A DNA stretch of 22,382 bases, taken from positions 1 through 22,382 of the forward strand of contig JAIWNE010000240.1 in the NCBI GenBank assembly GCA_025331445.1, written 5' to 3'. Every line of letters begins with the position of its first letter. Position 1 is the stretch's first letter. Of this stretch, positions 1 through 11,415 are shown one piece after another. This stretch comes from Blakeslea trispora. Its lineage: Eukaryota; Mucoromycota; Mucoromycetes; Mucorales; Choanephoraceae. The notes below the pieces were generated by a model. It saw only the letters and a list, made by a program, of their open reading frames with translations, made no database searches and was not told the DNA's origin. The position numbers and the translations under genes were made by a program.

Positions 1-2180
1 ACAACTAAATGCGGGAATAAAAAATACAAGGTGGGTAAAGAAAGAAAAGATCTGGAACCATCTTAAAGATTGGCCAATCAGGTCATTGAATTTCCCATAA
101 TAGAAAAAAGGTAAATGTTAACGATTTGGTTTACATCCTCTCTTTGCATCATATGCTTCAACCAAGAATAAAATAGTGTCTATCATAGTGATGAATTCAA
201 TTATCCAGCTAAAAGAATGAGATATAGTCAAAAAGTTATTTACAGTAGAAGAATAGGAAAAAAAAAGACATTAACATTAAATTTAACAGAGATTTTACTT
301 TCATGATGGATGGATTTCATATGCTTTGACTTACATTTGCATATCATGAACTCACTTGGATAATATTAGCTTGTAAAAAGTATATACTTGAAAAAAAAGA
401 AATCGCTCATAAGTAGAAAAGAAACAAATTCCTATATCTCATTCACAAAAAGGTTTGAATTGAATTGATATATAGCTAGTATTTCGGGTATCAATACACA
501 TCAACATGATGAACGATCTCAATATAACATAGCGGCCATTTCTTGTCACCAAGAAGCCCTCTTCTTCACCAATACCTTCCAGCTATAAACATAGTATTGT
601 GTCTTGCAAATGCATTAATCCCGTTTGCTTTATAACTTGTTGCAAGATCATCATTTCATGCCAGTGATGATTGTCATTTGCAGTCCAGAAAGCATGTAAA
701 TGTTGTTCGTTGTTGTCCGGTGATCAATACATACTGACAGTCTCTTTGAAATAAAAAATGTATGAAATGGCACTAATATCCAATCTAATGATGATACATG
801 TTGATGTTAATGAAATCAAAATGCTGAAGCTCATATACTGCTGAAAAGGTCTGGTACACTCTCAGCTGAAATAAGAACAATCGAAAGTAATGATATCCAT
901 AGCAACCCGTTGTGAAGAGGATAATTTAACTGATGTATACGATATAACAATAAAATGGAAGCAACTTTTCTTAACATAATGACAAGACTGGATGCGATAA
1001 CTATCTTTAAGGATAAAGCTATCAGCGACGATATTACTTTCTACGTATGGGGATGTCAACATACCCTAATTAGCAAATTACTCAGGCCATATTACAACAG
1101 TTCAATCTAAGCCAACCGTCCATAAAAAATCAAAATGAGATGCATCAAGTCTATCAAGGCATTCGATGAGTGGTCTTCAAGTGAATAATATGCGAATTAT
1201 GATTTTCAATAACTTACATATATACTGTATAGTCTACCATGAAATCATCATGATGAATATTATAACTTCATATAACATCTTTCGGTTGACTGGACATATC
1301 ATAATCATTCACATTTGTTGTTGATTTGTTTGATTTACCAGTTGATGAATGATCTGATTTTCTTTATAATTTTTTTCAACTGATTGTATAACACTTCTTT
1401 TCTATGAATTGTTACAATCATGCAAATTAGATATCCAAAGTAAGATGTGGAGTCTGATACTTTACCTCTATATAGCACATCATTTAATCAATGAAACTGT
1501 CGTGATCTTTGATTCACGTTGAGAAATGTTCTGTAAAAAAACAAATTCTTTTAGTTTTTTGAGAAAAGACCCACGAAACTCTGTATACTAGATAGCCGAG
1601 AAAGAAGTGGAGTGAAAAGATGAACTTAGCACGTTAAAGGGTAAGAAGAGTATAACGGCTATAATGCATACTTCAGATACATTCTGAACTATGAAAAAAA
1701 GGATTGTTATAGGCGAACTGGTTGACTCCTATGAGTACTTGTTAACTTTCTTACTACTCATCTGTTGTGCATGTCGACATCTCAGACTTACATGAGCAAG
1801 TGAGATGGAAGGCCACTCGGAAAAGGTTTAAGAAAAAAGAGGAAATAAATAAAAAGCGTGTACGGCTACCCTAGGGAGCGGTTATTAAAATGATAAAAGT
1901 TGGAATACTTGAATGTGATTGGCCAATTTCCTAAAGATATCAATAAAAAAGGTAAGCCATTAAATTAAAGAGATGAGCATTAGATGATAAACTGCTATGC
2001 TTTAGGTGGTATACAATAGAATCAAGAGTTAAACGATATAAAATTGGTCAAAAAATACCATTGATCAATAGGTAGAGTTGTTTTATCGTGTTATTATAAA
2101 AGATTAGATATTTCATTCATTAGATCATGATTTGCATTTAAAAAAAGTCTGAGATCATAGTTCAACATGCCACTAAGGAG
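1..2180. other. A+T-rich intergenic DNA, no gene seen
   Basis: I found no convincing coding region, RNA gene or repeat array here. The few open frames are under 70 codons, lack recognisable motifs and sit in A+T-rich sequence with stops on all sides. Numerous ATGATGA/TCATCAT-like trinucleotide-flavoured stretches occur but none forms a regular array. Confidence 0.6.
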
Positions 2181-2218
2181 ATATTTTGTGCCAACCACCC
2201 TACCCATTATTTATTAAA

Positions 2219-2420
2219 GTTGAAAGAAAATCAAGAGAAAGAAAAGATATAGAAAAAAAATGTAACAAAAAAAAACTATGCAGAAAAAGAAGAAAAGAGA
2301 GCGAACAAAAAAAAAGGAAAGATTGGAAAAGACGAGAAAGAGAAGAGAGAAAAAGAAAAAGGAAAAACGAAAAAAAAGCGAAGGAAGAAAAGCGAGAGAA
2401 ACAAAAGACAAAAGGGAAGC
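2219..2420 (+). repeat. Polypurine low-complexity tract
   Basis: About 200 nt on the plus strand are almost only A and G, built from irregular AAAAAG, GAGA and AAGA blocks. The tract keeps a 93-codon frame open (2186-2467), but the translation is only Lys, Arg and Glu runs, so it is not counted as a gene. Long homopurine tracts can form triplex DNA or act as nucleosome-poor spacers; nothing in the sequence says which, if either, applies. Confidence 0.8.
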
Positions 2421-2569
2421 CAATCAGAATCTGCTCAATTATCCAAATGTCTAACCATAAGTATTAAACAAAAAAAATTCAAGCATCAGAAGCTTTCTAT
2501 ACACTACCTTCTTTTTGGAGATCGGCTTGTGCTGGCTTCATTCTCATAGCTCATCATGCTATTAAACGA

Positions 2570-3362
2570 ACCTCAGCATTTGGAATTTCTCCAAATCAAT
2601 CGAAGATGCAGCCTGTCGAATATCCTAAAGTAATGTCAGTAAAAATGATTGAGAAGGATCACATCAAATTACCCTCTTTCTTCTGACTGTCTCTTTGAAT
2701 GATAGAAATGCTTTAACATCTCTTCCTCCAGCCATGAGTTAATGCAAAGATCTGCAGGAATGTTTTTTGTTTTATACAATGACCGGAGGAAGTGATTAGC
2801 CTTTTCTTTTTGAACTTTAGGGAGATTTCGATAGGGTATAGCTGGCCAGTTCACATCACTCAAATCCAAATCTTTAGTCATCATATCAACGGCTACAGAC
2901 CCCAAAGAGACAATCATCTCCTTATACGAATTTAACTTGGCCAATTTTGCATCGACAACATTGCTGTTATCGTCAGGGCTGATAACAACAGCATCCTTCA
3001 ACCAGCTTTCTATAAAATGCTTAATCCTTTGATCAAACACTGGTTTTCATTATCTAACTGAGATGGTAATGGACATTGAATTGATGGAGCAGTGGGAGCT
3101 TCATCATCATCTTGGTAAATTGAGAAGCTGTTTTGTTGACTAAGTTTTTTATCAAACAGTTAAAGAGAAAAATATAAAGTTACATCATTTAATCAATTTA
3201 CCGTTACTGAAGCTTCGTCCAGTATTGTTGTTAGCAATCATCATTTGTTTCATTTCTGTCATCTCTTGTTTGACAGAAGCGAGTTCATTCTTCAAATGAT
3301 GACATTGTCAGAGGTTTGACGCAGAACTCAAGGATAGCACTGATTTCTCTGTTAGATGGCAT
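2570..3362 (-). pseudogene. Decayed spliced gene of unknown function with coiled-coil start
   Basis: I do not recognise a family. Reading the minus strand, an ATG at 3362 opens MPSNREISAILEF, then the frame is lost; a second frame encodes a Glu/Lys/Met-rich segment (VKQEMTEMKQMM) that looks like a coiled coil. A probable intron with GTAAAT...CTTAG borders (about 3201-3140) follows, then an acidic linker (YQDDDEAPTAP), another one-base frame change near 3040, and a 120-residue open segment (2669-3040) with WPAIPYRNLP and SWLEEEMLKHFYH. A possible last exon, after a GTAATT...TTTAG intron, reads DIRQAASSIDLEKF and ends near 2570. The architecture (short N-terminal motif, coiled coil, acidic linker, basic C-terminal domain) suggests a small DNA-associated protein, possibly transposon-borne, but that is a guess. 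At least two frame breaks make it a probable pseudogene; wrong splice choices could explain one of them. Confidence 0.5.
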
Positions 3363-4507
3363 AGTTAAAAATGGACGGATGGTAGGTAAAATTCGATAAG
3401 ACAAAGAAAATCTGCTTCCAAATCATTTCGAATCGTCTTTTATTTAATAAATGTAAGTATCTTTATGTTAGAAATGTAGATGTCAGTTTCTTCTATTCTT
3501 TAGGATATATGTCAATAGAGAATAGCGTTATTAATTTATGTGACAATGCATCTGACCATAAAAAGGGGTATTATACTCCTACATGCGCTTTCGCATTTAA
3601 AGTATATCTATGTCAGTGCTTACATTTTTTTTAGAATAGGGTCAACTCGATAGGTTAGCTTGAATAAAATAGCAAATAGACTCTGAAAATCGATGTCTCA
3701 TACATCTAAGCATTTCGGCAGGTATGTCAAGTTAGTAATAAAGAAACGAAAGCATCTAACACTTCAGTTGTAAAATAAAATTATCTTCATCTGGAACTTT
3801 TGTTCTATGCATCTTGAAATCCTTATTCTGGCAGTGTCTCAATAGATGTTCTCACACTAACTGGATGTGCTGACCATTGTCTGTTTGATCTAGATAACTA
3901 GAATGATTAGATGGGTGGATATTACTTTGTTGCTATAATATACTGTTAGTTATTGGATGAATTCAATAAACAGCATTACATTATAAAGTAATCATTTGCT
4001 TCCGATATTCTTTAGAACATTTGTTCAGATATTGTTCGTCAAAGATAATGCAACAGATGTTTGTCTCATACTAATTTGAAATTCAAATTGGTTGTTCAAG
4101 TTTAACGAAAACAAAGTAGATTGTAAATCACTAAACCTACTTTTACGAGAGTTTATGATCATTGAGATAAATGTCCTTTATTTGTAGCACTATTTTAGAC
4201 AGCCATTTATTCAGTATGCTTCTATCGATGTTTGTATGGAACATCTCAAAGATGGATTAATTTGTATGATGTTGGTTGGTTAACTCTCTAATTTAAACGT
4301 CCTCAGAAACAAATGTAACAAACATTTGACTACCAATTGTAGGCAAAAAGCTTCATGCCTTTGTTTGCTATCATGAAACCAATGTAACAAATATACTATT
4401 TGAATAAAGGATAACGTAAAATATATATGACAGATTATTTTTTCCAAACTTCAACATCTTTATTCTAATCTCTAAATAATAATTCCATTTAACAAACCTC
4501 TCTCAAA
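3363..4507. other. Intergenic DNA between the decayed gene and the first Tnp2 element
   Basis: No gene recognised. The stretch is A+T-rich. A small inverted repeat CAAATGT...ACATTTG lies at 4310-4328, and an ACCTCTCTCAAA leader precedes the ATG at 4508. I could not find terminal inverted repeats that would mark the left edge of the transposon beginning there. Confidence 0.5.
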
Positions 4508-7500
4508 ATGGTATCAGTCGAATGTCCATGTTGTCAACAACGATTTATCAACAATGATGAAATGCAAAATCATGTTGGTCAATGTACAATCGAATTTGGT
4601 GAACGTGAGGCTCAAAGATATGCTGAGCAAAACGCAGTGGCAGATGTTGATATGCCAGATGTTGAAACCGGTTCTCCTGTCTCATCTGACATGGATGATG
4701 AAATGGAATCAAGTATGTAGTACCTACTCTATTCAGAATAGTTTGCAATTTCTTACCTTTAATGAACACAGATGATAATGATCCCATCGTTCTTGAATGG
4801 ATTGAAGAATCAACCCTTGACCAATTCGATGTTATTGGCATGCAAATGATGCAACTCTTGGACAAATACAACATGTCACGTCAAGGTCAAAGAGAATTAG
4901 TAAACTTTTTGAACAAGCATGTCTTGAGATATGCCACTCATCAAGGTAGCAATTACTTGAAAGAATTACAATTCCCATACTTACTCGCTTCTTTTACTTG
5001 ATTTAGATTCGTTGAACGCAAGAGCTTTTAAGTCTCCTGATACTTACAAGCGTATCATAAAAAGAAGCTCCAAGTTGACTATTCAGCACGACGTTTGCAG
5101 TAACGGCTGCTACATGTATCCAGTTGGCCGTCCGGATATAATGAATTGCCCAAACCCAACATGTGGTGCACCTAGATATGTGAATGCTGAGCAAGTTGCA
5201 GCATTAACCGAAAGACTGGACACTGAAACAGACGACTCACTATCTGCGTTGTTCCTGTGTCAACCTTGTCGTACACATCAATTGCCAAGCAATTGACAGA
5301 GTTTTTTGCTGACCATCCGCGAAGAGATGCTTGCCTATCGTAGAAGCTTTTTTGAAATGATGCCGTCAATACTCACTATCGTGATGTTTTTTCAGGTGAT
5401 GCCTATCGAAGTCTTCTACAATCAAACGTTGTCCATGAGAATACTGTGTGTCTTGTTTTGTTTGTTGATGGTTTTCAGTTAAAACATTCACCTAAGAAAA
5501 ACCAAACCATGATCAATTGCTTGATTATGAATATTCATCCAGAGTTTAGGTAAGCGATTCAACCATACCTTAAATACATTCACTTACAATATTGTTTATT
5601 TTCTAGAACCAGAGAAGAAACATGATACAAGTGGCAATCTGTCCTGGAAAACCATATGATCTTGTTCCTTCTTACAACCTGTCATTGCCGAGTAAACCAG
5701 CTTCATCGTCGTGGTTCAAAGTGTGAAAGATGGTCGTGAATATTCAATGGTAATGCTGCAATTTTGGGCTTACTGGAGACATACCTGGAATCGCTGAATG
5801 ATGGACTTCTCAGGCCATACAAGCACATATGGTTGTAGAATATGTGGAGCAAAAGCCGATGAGCCAACTCTTTGTGTGCCTCGTGGCAAATACTTTTCGG
5901 ATGTAGCACCTAATCGTACGATTGAGAGCTTGATAGAAGGTGATCCAGTAAGTTTTTTGTCTTTGGCTAAAACTTCATTGACCTAACTCTTTACTTGTAG
6001 GAGCGTGGAATGCGAGGTGTCTCTAACTTAATCACTAGTCTACCAACTTTTTTGGGCTCGTTCTCTTTCTTTGGCGACGAATTGCACATGCTGGGTCACG
6101 GATTAGGCCATATGATTTTCAACTTGCTTGACCCCTCTGTTAATTCCAAGTTTTTTGATGAACGACCTGCTGAATACTCTTTCGCTGTAAACAGCCACTT
6201 TACGCAGAGACAATTTATTGATTGTTTGAGTGCATGGACAACTGAAAGCCGCAAAACTAATCCATCGATTTTTGATTTTTCCTTTGACGGTCGTACTCAT
6301 TTTAACAGAGCAGTAGATTGGCAGCATTTTCTTTTGCATTCTGTCCCAACCATGGTTATTCCTCATTTGAGGTATTCCAGAACTGGAAACGCTTTGATGT
6401 ACTTGGTGAATGCATGTTCCATTAGTTTGCAGAGATCAATCAGCCCACAGGAATTGCAAAATATGGAAAGGTAATTCTATACCATCAACATTATCATCAT
6501 ACTGAACTCTAACGAATTGTAATTGAAATAGCTTCTTTTTCAAATGGGGTGATTTTCTGCTGGAAGAGAACATTGCTGGTCGACTCAACAACCGGGTTTG
6601 GACTATGAACTGCCACTTTTCAGTTTATCATGTGGCTGATTTAATTCGACAACATGGCCCTTTGCGATATTATTCCTGTCGATCTTTGGAAAGAACCATC
6701 AAGAAGTACACCAACTTGATTAAATCACCATCAAAGCCGGTACCTGAAAGTAGTAACATATTAATCAGGGCCAACTATTATCGTGACCTAAACCGAAAAC
6801 TGCAAAATGAGCGCTTGTCAACAAGAGAAGAGATAGAAGTTAATGATTATATGGATCACCCAAGCAATGATGGAACTTACCCCCAACTTTGGGCGAAATT
6901 CGAGACCTTGTATCTGAATATGTCAACTCAAGTCATCAACATCGACATGGATGTATTTTTGGATGCATTACTTCGATTTTATAATCGTGTGGGTCAATCC
7001 GGATCTGTGACTAGTCATCCTAAGGTTGTGTTAGCTGCCCGTATGCTGAAAGATAGTGTAGTGGTCCACTCTAGATGGTACAAGCGTTATCAGTCTCAAC
7101 TCTCTCGGCCAAATTACTTTGTTTTGTTTGAAGCCAAATCATATAACAGGTACATATAGAAATCAATCTGTCTAAAAGTCGAATACCTTCTAACAAATGT
7201 TTAACTATAGTCGAAGAAGATTCTGGTATGTTGGTCAAGTTATTACCTTCTTTCAACACACGCAAAACACCAGCACTCGTTTTTTGGCTCTCTTGTCTGT
7301 GTTTCGTCGAACGGATATGAATGGCCATGGTATCATTACGGTTGACTATTCTGATAACTTGTCAGCTAACGGTGTTATGGTTTGCGATGTAAAAGACATA
7401 ATCAAGGTAGTTGGACTGGTAAAATGTAGCCGAGACCCTAGTAGGCTTGCTGTTATCTGGCTTGATGCCAAATATTATGAAAAGTTGACGCCAAGGTTGA

Positions 7501-7520
7501 GAGGTGAAGATCTTGTTTAA
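4508..7520 (+). pseudogene. Tnp2-like (CACTA/KDZ-type) transposase, seven exons, frameshifted
   Basis: Spliced transposase of the Tnp2-like DDE superfamily, expected to be about 880 residues. Exons by GT-AG reading: 4508-4712, 4772-4945, 5007-5549, 5607-5947, 6001-6470, 6532-7149, 7211-7520; phases match at every junction. Exon 1 starts with a C2HC finger (CPCCQQRF, H22, C26) and an acidic stretch. Exon 3 has a CSNGC...CPNPTCGAPRY metal-binding module and the conserved DVFSGDAY...VDGFQ block; exon 4 has GDIPGIAE and GHTSTYGCRICG; exon 5 has DELHMLGHGLGH; exon 6 has GPLRYYSCRSLERTIKKY; exon 7 ends the protein at TAA. The likely catalytic acids are the Asp of VDGFQ, the Asp of DELH and the Glu of LERT (my assignment). 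Several single-base frame changes sit between about 5250 and 5800 (near 5250, 5322, 5357, 5620, 5750 and 5795), while the remaining exons are clean. As read, the protein cannot be made full length. Confidence 0.85.
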
Positions 7521-9100
7521 TCATACCTATTAACAAATATATCATTTAAAGTATATTTTCCTTATTTATTTAATCATCTTCTTGTTACTACATTTCCGCT
7601 ATTTATTTATATTCCATTACTTTTTTGTACGTAAAGTATGTCTCCTTCGCAATTTCTTTGTAAAATAAAGGTAGAAGTAAAAAAGAAAGAAGTGGTTCTT
7701 AAAAAAAAATGCCTCGTCTTTGTATACAACTGATGATCACTAATTGAATCGTTACAGTCGAAGGAAAAGCAGTCAAGCATCTTAATATGCATTGTCTAAT
7801 ATCTTATGTAACATTAAATCAGCCATGATTTCTTTCCTTCTCTTTTTTTTTCATACATGCATAACTTGAAAAGGCTTTTTGACAACTTGCACATTCTCGT
7901 CTCAAAACCCGTAACCAAGCATCTCGAAGCAAAAAGGGCAAATAGACTCGCGTATATAGCGATTAACAACATTATTCTCTCTTCTTACATTATCACAACC
8001 GTGTTCAAATTATCTCTCGCTTTATTAATAGTTAACTGCAAGAATGAGCTTTACTCTATGATTACGATTGCAAAATAGGCAAAATGCTTTTATCATATCC
8101 TATAAGTATTGCTTTTGGGATAAAACAAATTCGAATCATGATGTTAAATCACTAGCTTTTTTTTATAGTTCATATCTCAAGTAAGGCTAACTATAACACG
8201 TAGTGCCTTTAAAGGGCAGAATGTATTGGTACGGCTTGTTTGAATGCAAGTATTAAACGTGACGCCCTTATTTACATTATCTTAATCATGAAGATCGATA
8301 GGAATATTATTTACTTCTATACTCATTCAACAGGCATTTGGTAACAAATTCGTTTGGTTTATTCTCAAATGAAAAGGGTCAACAAGAGTTATTGCCACTA
8401 TTTAGAAAGCGACTATGATTGAATTGAGAGTACAGCATGCGATATCCATGATGAACCAATTTTCTAATGATTGTTGGCTGAAAAATGAATGATGATCAGA
8501 TTTACTATATTGAGTCGATACTCTACTAAGTCAGTGTTTTCATTTCATTTGTTTACATGTTCCGTCTCAGTGGATTTACGTTCATCATTGAAGTATATAT
8601 CTATTCGTTACAATTAATCATGTTTTAATGGATACAATCAGATAAAAGTTTCTCTCTATTATTGTCCATCATTCAAGTCAATACAAAAAGTGTTAAGTTG
8701 GTGTTCAAATCATTTAACTGTCCAGTTAAATAAACTATCTTTTCGTTTTCACTTTTAACATCTTGTCTAACAATCCTATTCTTTTAAATCACAAAATGAA
8801 GCAACACTTTACAGTAAGAATGGTGATAATACAACTTAATACTAAGCATTCTACTCTCATTAGTGAAATTGTTTCATCCATATCCATACCTTCGGCTCTG
8901 CTTCAAGTTTGGGTTTACACTTTGTTTGCACAGTGTCTTCTGAAGACCTCTTTAGCAACCCCTTTTATTAAAGAGTTCCTTTAATTGATGACCAATAACA
9001 TCTGTTTATGCAAATTCAAGACATTTTCCTTTTCAGTATGATTTTAGCTGAATCTGTCAATGAAATCATACTTTCTTCCCATCACTGCCATATTTCTCAT
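7521..9100. other. A+T-rich intergenic DNA downstream of the first Tnp2 element
   Basis: No gene recognised. Short open frames (for example 7857-8078 and 8763-8984) have no motif and no supporting context. I looked for a terminal inverted repeat matching the region upstream of 4508 and did not find one by eye. Confidence 0.5.
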
Positions 9101-10400
9101 ATATACTAGCCATTTTTTTTCAATCCCCCATTTTCTTTTTCCTCTTTTTTTTTCATTAAATGCACAGCAAAAGGTAAGCACTTTTATCTTTTTTTTTTTA
9201 AAAGTATCAATAATCCATCAACATCACTAACTCTTTTATTTTACAATAGCTACATGTATATCACCTTATCATGACAACATCCCAACAAGTCGACTACGCT
9301 TCTCTTCTTGTTTTTTTGTTTCTTCCAACTCACCATCTGTATATATCTGTTTATCATCCAATTCATATATACTAGTGTAGATGCTCATCATTGACTTTGA
9401 TAGACAATCCTTTATCCATGTTACACTCTTCTGTATTGCTTTCTGCCAACTCATCAATGACTCTTTATCCAAACTGCCTGCTCTATATCATGCTGCTCAA
9501 ACTTATACCTCTTTGACTATTTTCTGTATACCATCTTTTAAAGGGCTGCTTATTTGGATTGATGCGTCTTTTTCAAGTTACTCTTGCCTAAGGTCCTTCG
9601 ATTTCTCCATTTATATGTTCAAGTGCTTTGTATACATTGCATCTACTAACTTGCTCTATTTGTAGTCATTGTCTTGAAACCCTTTGACAATCGTATATAT
9701 AATCGCCTACCATGCTTCCATCCTATGTCTGATTTATTCATGTCTATTGTCTTTCTTGTGTGCTCATTTGGTCTGCCTGTTCCATCAATGTCACTAATCA
9801 TTATCCAAGCTTCAAGAAATACTTTTCCTCTCTGATATACCGTCGTTTAGGATACTTGGTCTCTTCTCATGTCGTCATCTCTCTACCTCATCTTCAAGAA
9901 ATGCTCTTTTTCCGCCTATTCTCCTTCCACTACTATGGTCTGTGCTTTTGAAGGTTGCCGAATCTCTTTTTGGTTGAACTTGGGGTTCCTTCCAACTTTA
10001 CTGCTTGTGTTTTTCTTCATTTTGTGTCTTCCTGCTTTTGTTCATGCTTACATGTGTGCTCCATCTCAGATGAGCTTGCCTCATCACCTTGAATCTCTTT
10101 CGTGACAAGTTAAATACCGCTTTCAGACTATTTTTACTCTGCTATCTTACCGAGTGAATTCCTCTTTATCAACTGTTCACTTCTGACTGTTGCTCTTACT
10201 GTTCACTGGACTCATGATGTACCTAATCTCAACTAAAGGACACAACATGCTCATGACAAACTACATGTGTAAAGGATCGCGTCTCATCTTTATTTTTTTT
10301 GTTTTTTAGACTTTCTATGCTATTCACTGTCTTCCTCTGTTGTTTCTGACTCTTGTATACTGGTGACTAGTGATCTCTTACTTGGTGTTGCTCATGACCT
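9100..10400. other. CT-skewed block, possible decayed minus-strand gene
   Basis: For about 1.3 kb the plus strand is strongly enriched in C and T, so the minus strand is purine-rich. Plus-strand frames here are hydrophobic by composition (runs of Phe, Leu, Ser, Cys) and look like artefacts of that skew. Read on the minus strand there are short stretches with ordinary polar composition, for example SIYELDDKQIYTDGELEE (9269-9472) and YKALEHINGEIEGP (about 9600-9650), separated by stops and frame changes. This would fit an old degraded gene or transposon on the minus strand, but I can name no family. Confidence 0.35.
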
Positions 10401-11063
10401 TGCAGTTGCTTCAAGATGGCTTTAAGAAAAAAAATAATTTCGAAAAAATTACTCTCGGTTAAGGCTGTATATTTTTTCAAGCGCAGCTACTGTAAAGCGA
10501 TTAATGTGCTTACTGAAGGCTCTAATCATGGAAATTAACTCATTTCTGTTCCTATACTGCTTCTTATGATCCCAAAAGGTACCTATATCAAAGCCAAGCA
10601 TGTCAATCTATCTGGATACACCCGATGCAGCATTCCCATTACAAAAAAGAACATCTGAGCTACAAATCAGCCTAAAGAAGAACCCATGTATAGCATTTAT
10701 TGATTCAAATTAATAAAATTAAAGAAGCTTGATTTGCTCATAATACCTAAATAATCCAATCATATGCCAAGCTCATCCGAAAATTAAAGCGATACGATTA
10801 GCCTATTTATTGCTTATGTTTCTAAAACTTGTTAAATCATCATTATTATATACTCTAAAGGCCATTTGTCACTATAGCTCCCCTTTGAGACCTAAGCTAG
10901 ATATGATTCGACTATAAACCACTCCTATTCAAAGTAAGCCCGTATAATACTTTACCCACGGCCCAATTCTTGTGTTTCTGCATCGGTTCTCATTGTGTTT
11001 CTGCCTATTTTTCGTTGAAACCGCATATGAAAAAAACAAATATTTCGCAGGGTTATTTCTTAA
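10401..11063. other. Intergenic DNA before the LINE remnant
   Basis: No recognisable gene. An earlier part of the LINE open frame may lie in 10.9-11.06 kb, but I can align nothing to an endonuclease motif before about 11064, where an in-frame TAA (11061-11063) precedes the readable segment. Confidence 0.4.
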
Positions 11064-11415
11064 CTATTTGAGTCACTATATACACCCCCTACGCCGTGGT
11101 GGACCGTTTTTTTTTATGCTATCACTACCCAGGGTCAATTATCTGCTCCTACCTTCAAAAATCATATAGGTAAATCTTGCATCGAACATTGCTTCATCAC
11201 CAAAGACATGCTCTCTGCTGTCAAGTCTTCATCTCGACGGGTGGATTACCTCCCCCTTGAATGGACTGACAACCGCTTGCTGTCTTTGAATTTCAGACTG
11301 CTACCAAATTCCGATGATGCCTCTTCAGCTACTGCTAGCGGCTGCGGCTTTTGGAAGGCTCATCCGCGCATTGCGCAGGATTCTGAGTTTCAACCCAAAC
11401 TCAACTTCCACCTCT
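11064..11415 (+). pseudogene. LINE ORF2, C-terminal end of APE-type endonuclease domain
   Basis: The frame reads, from about 11064, a Pro/Trp-rich segment, then QLSAPTFKNHIGKSCIEHCFI, a remnant of the conserved S-x-IDY/H strand (here IE), then VDYLPLEWTDNRLLSLNF and WKAHPRIAQDSEF, typical of the end of a LINE endonuclease and the start of its linker to the RT. The usual signature at the end of APE endonucleases is S/T-D-H; here it is T-D-N (Asn codon at 11271-11273), so the catalytic His is gone. The frame is open up to the LTR boundary, where translation would run two codons into the LTR (TTG TAA). Inactive as a nuclease by both truncation and substitution. Confidence 0.85.
11412..11415. repeat. 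Left target-site duplication of solo LTR (CTCT)
   Basis: CTCT directly before the LTR start TGTAACG. The same four bases follow the LTR end at 12192-12195. Dropping one copy together with the LTR keeps the LINE reading frame. Confidence 0.85.

Noticed and set aside
862..1062. 66-codon minus-strand frame
   Set aside because: No motif, no splice or start context, A+T-rich surroundings; consistent with chance.
2186..2467. 93-codon open frame
   Set aside because: Translation of a polypurine tract, almost only Lys, Arg and Glu; no domain, and openness is explained by composition.
7857..8984. Two 73-codon plus-strand frames
   Set aside because: No recognisable sequence and no continuity through possible introns.
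9381..10105. Overlapping hydrophobic plus-strand frames resembling membrane proteins
   Set aside because: Phe/Leu/Ser/Cys richness follows from the CT skew; three overlapping frames all look hydrophobic, so none is likely real.
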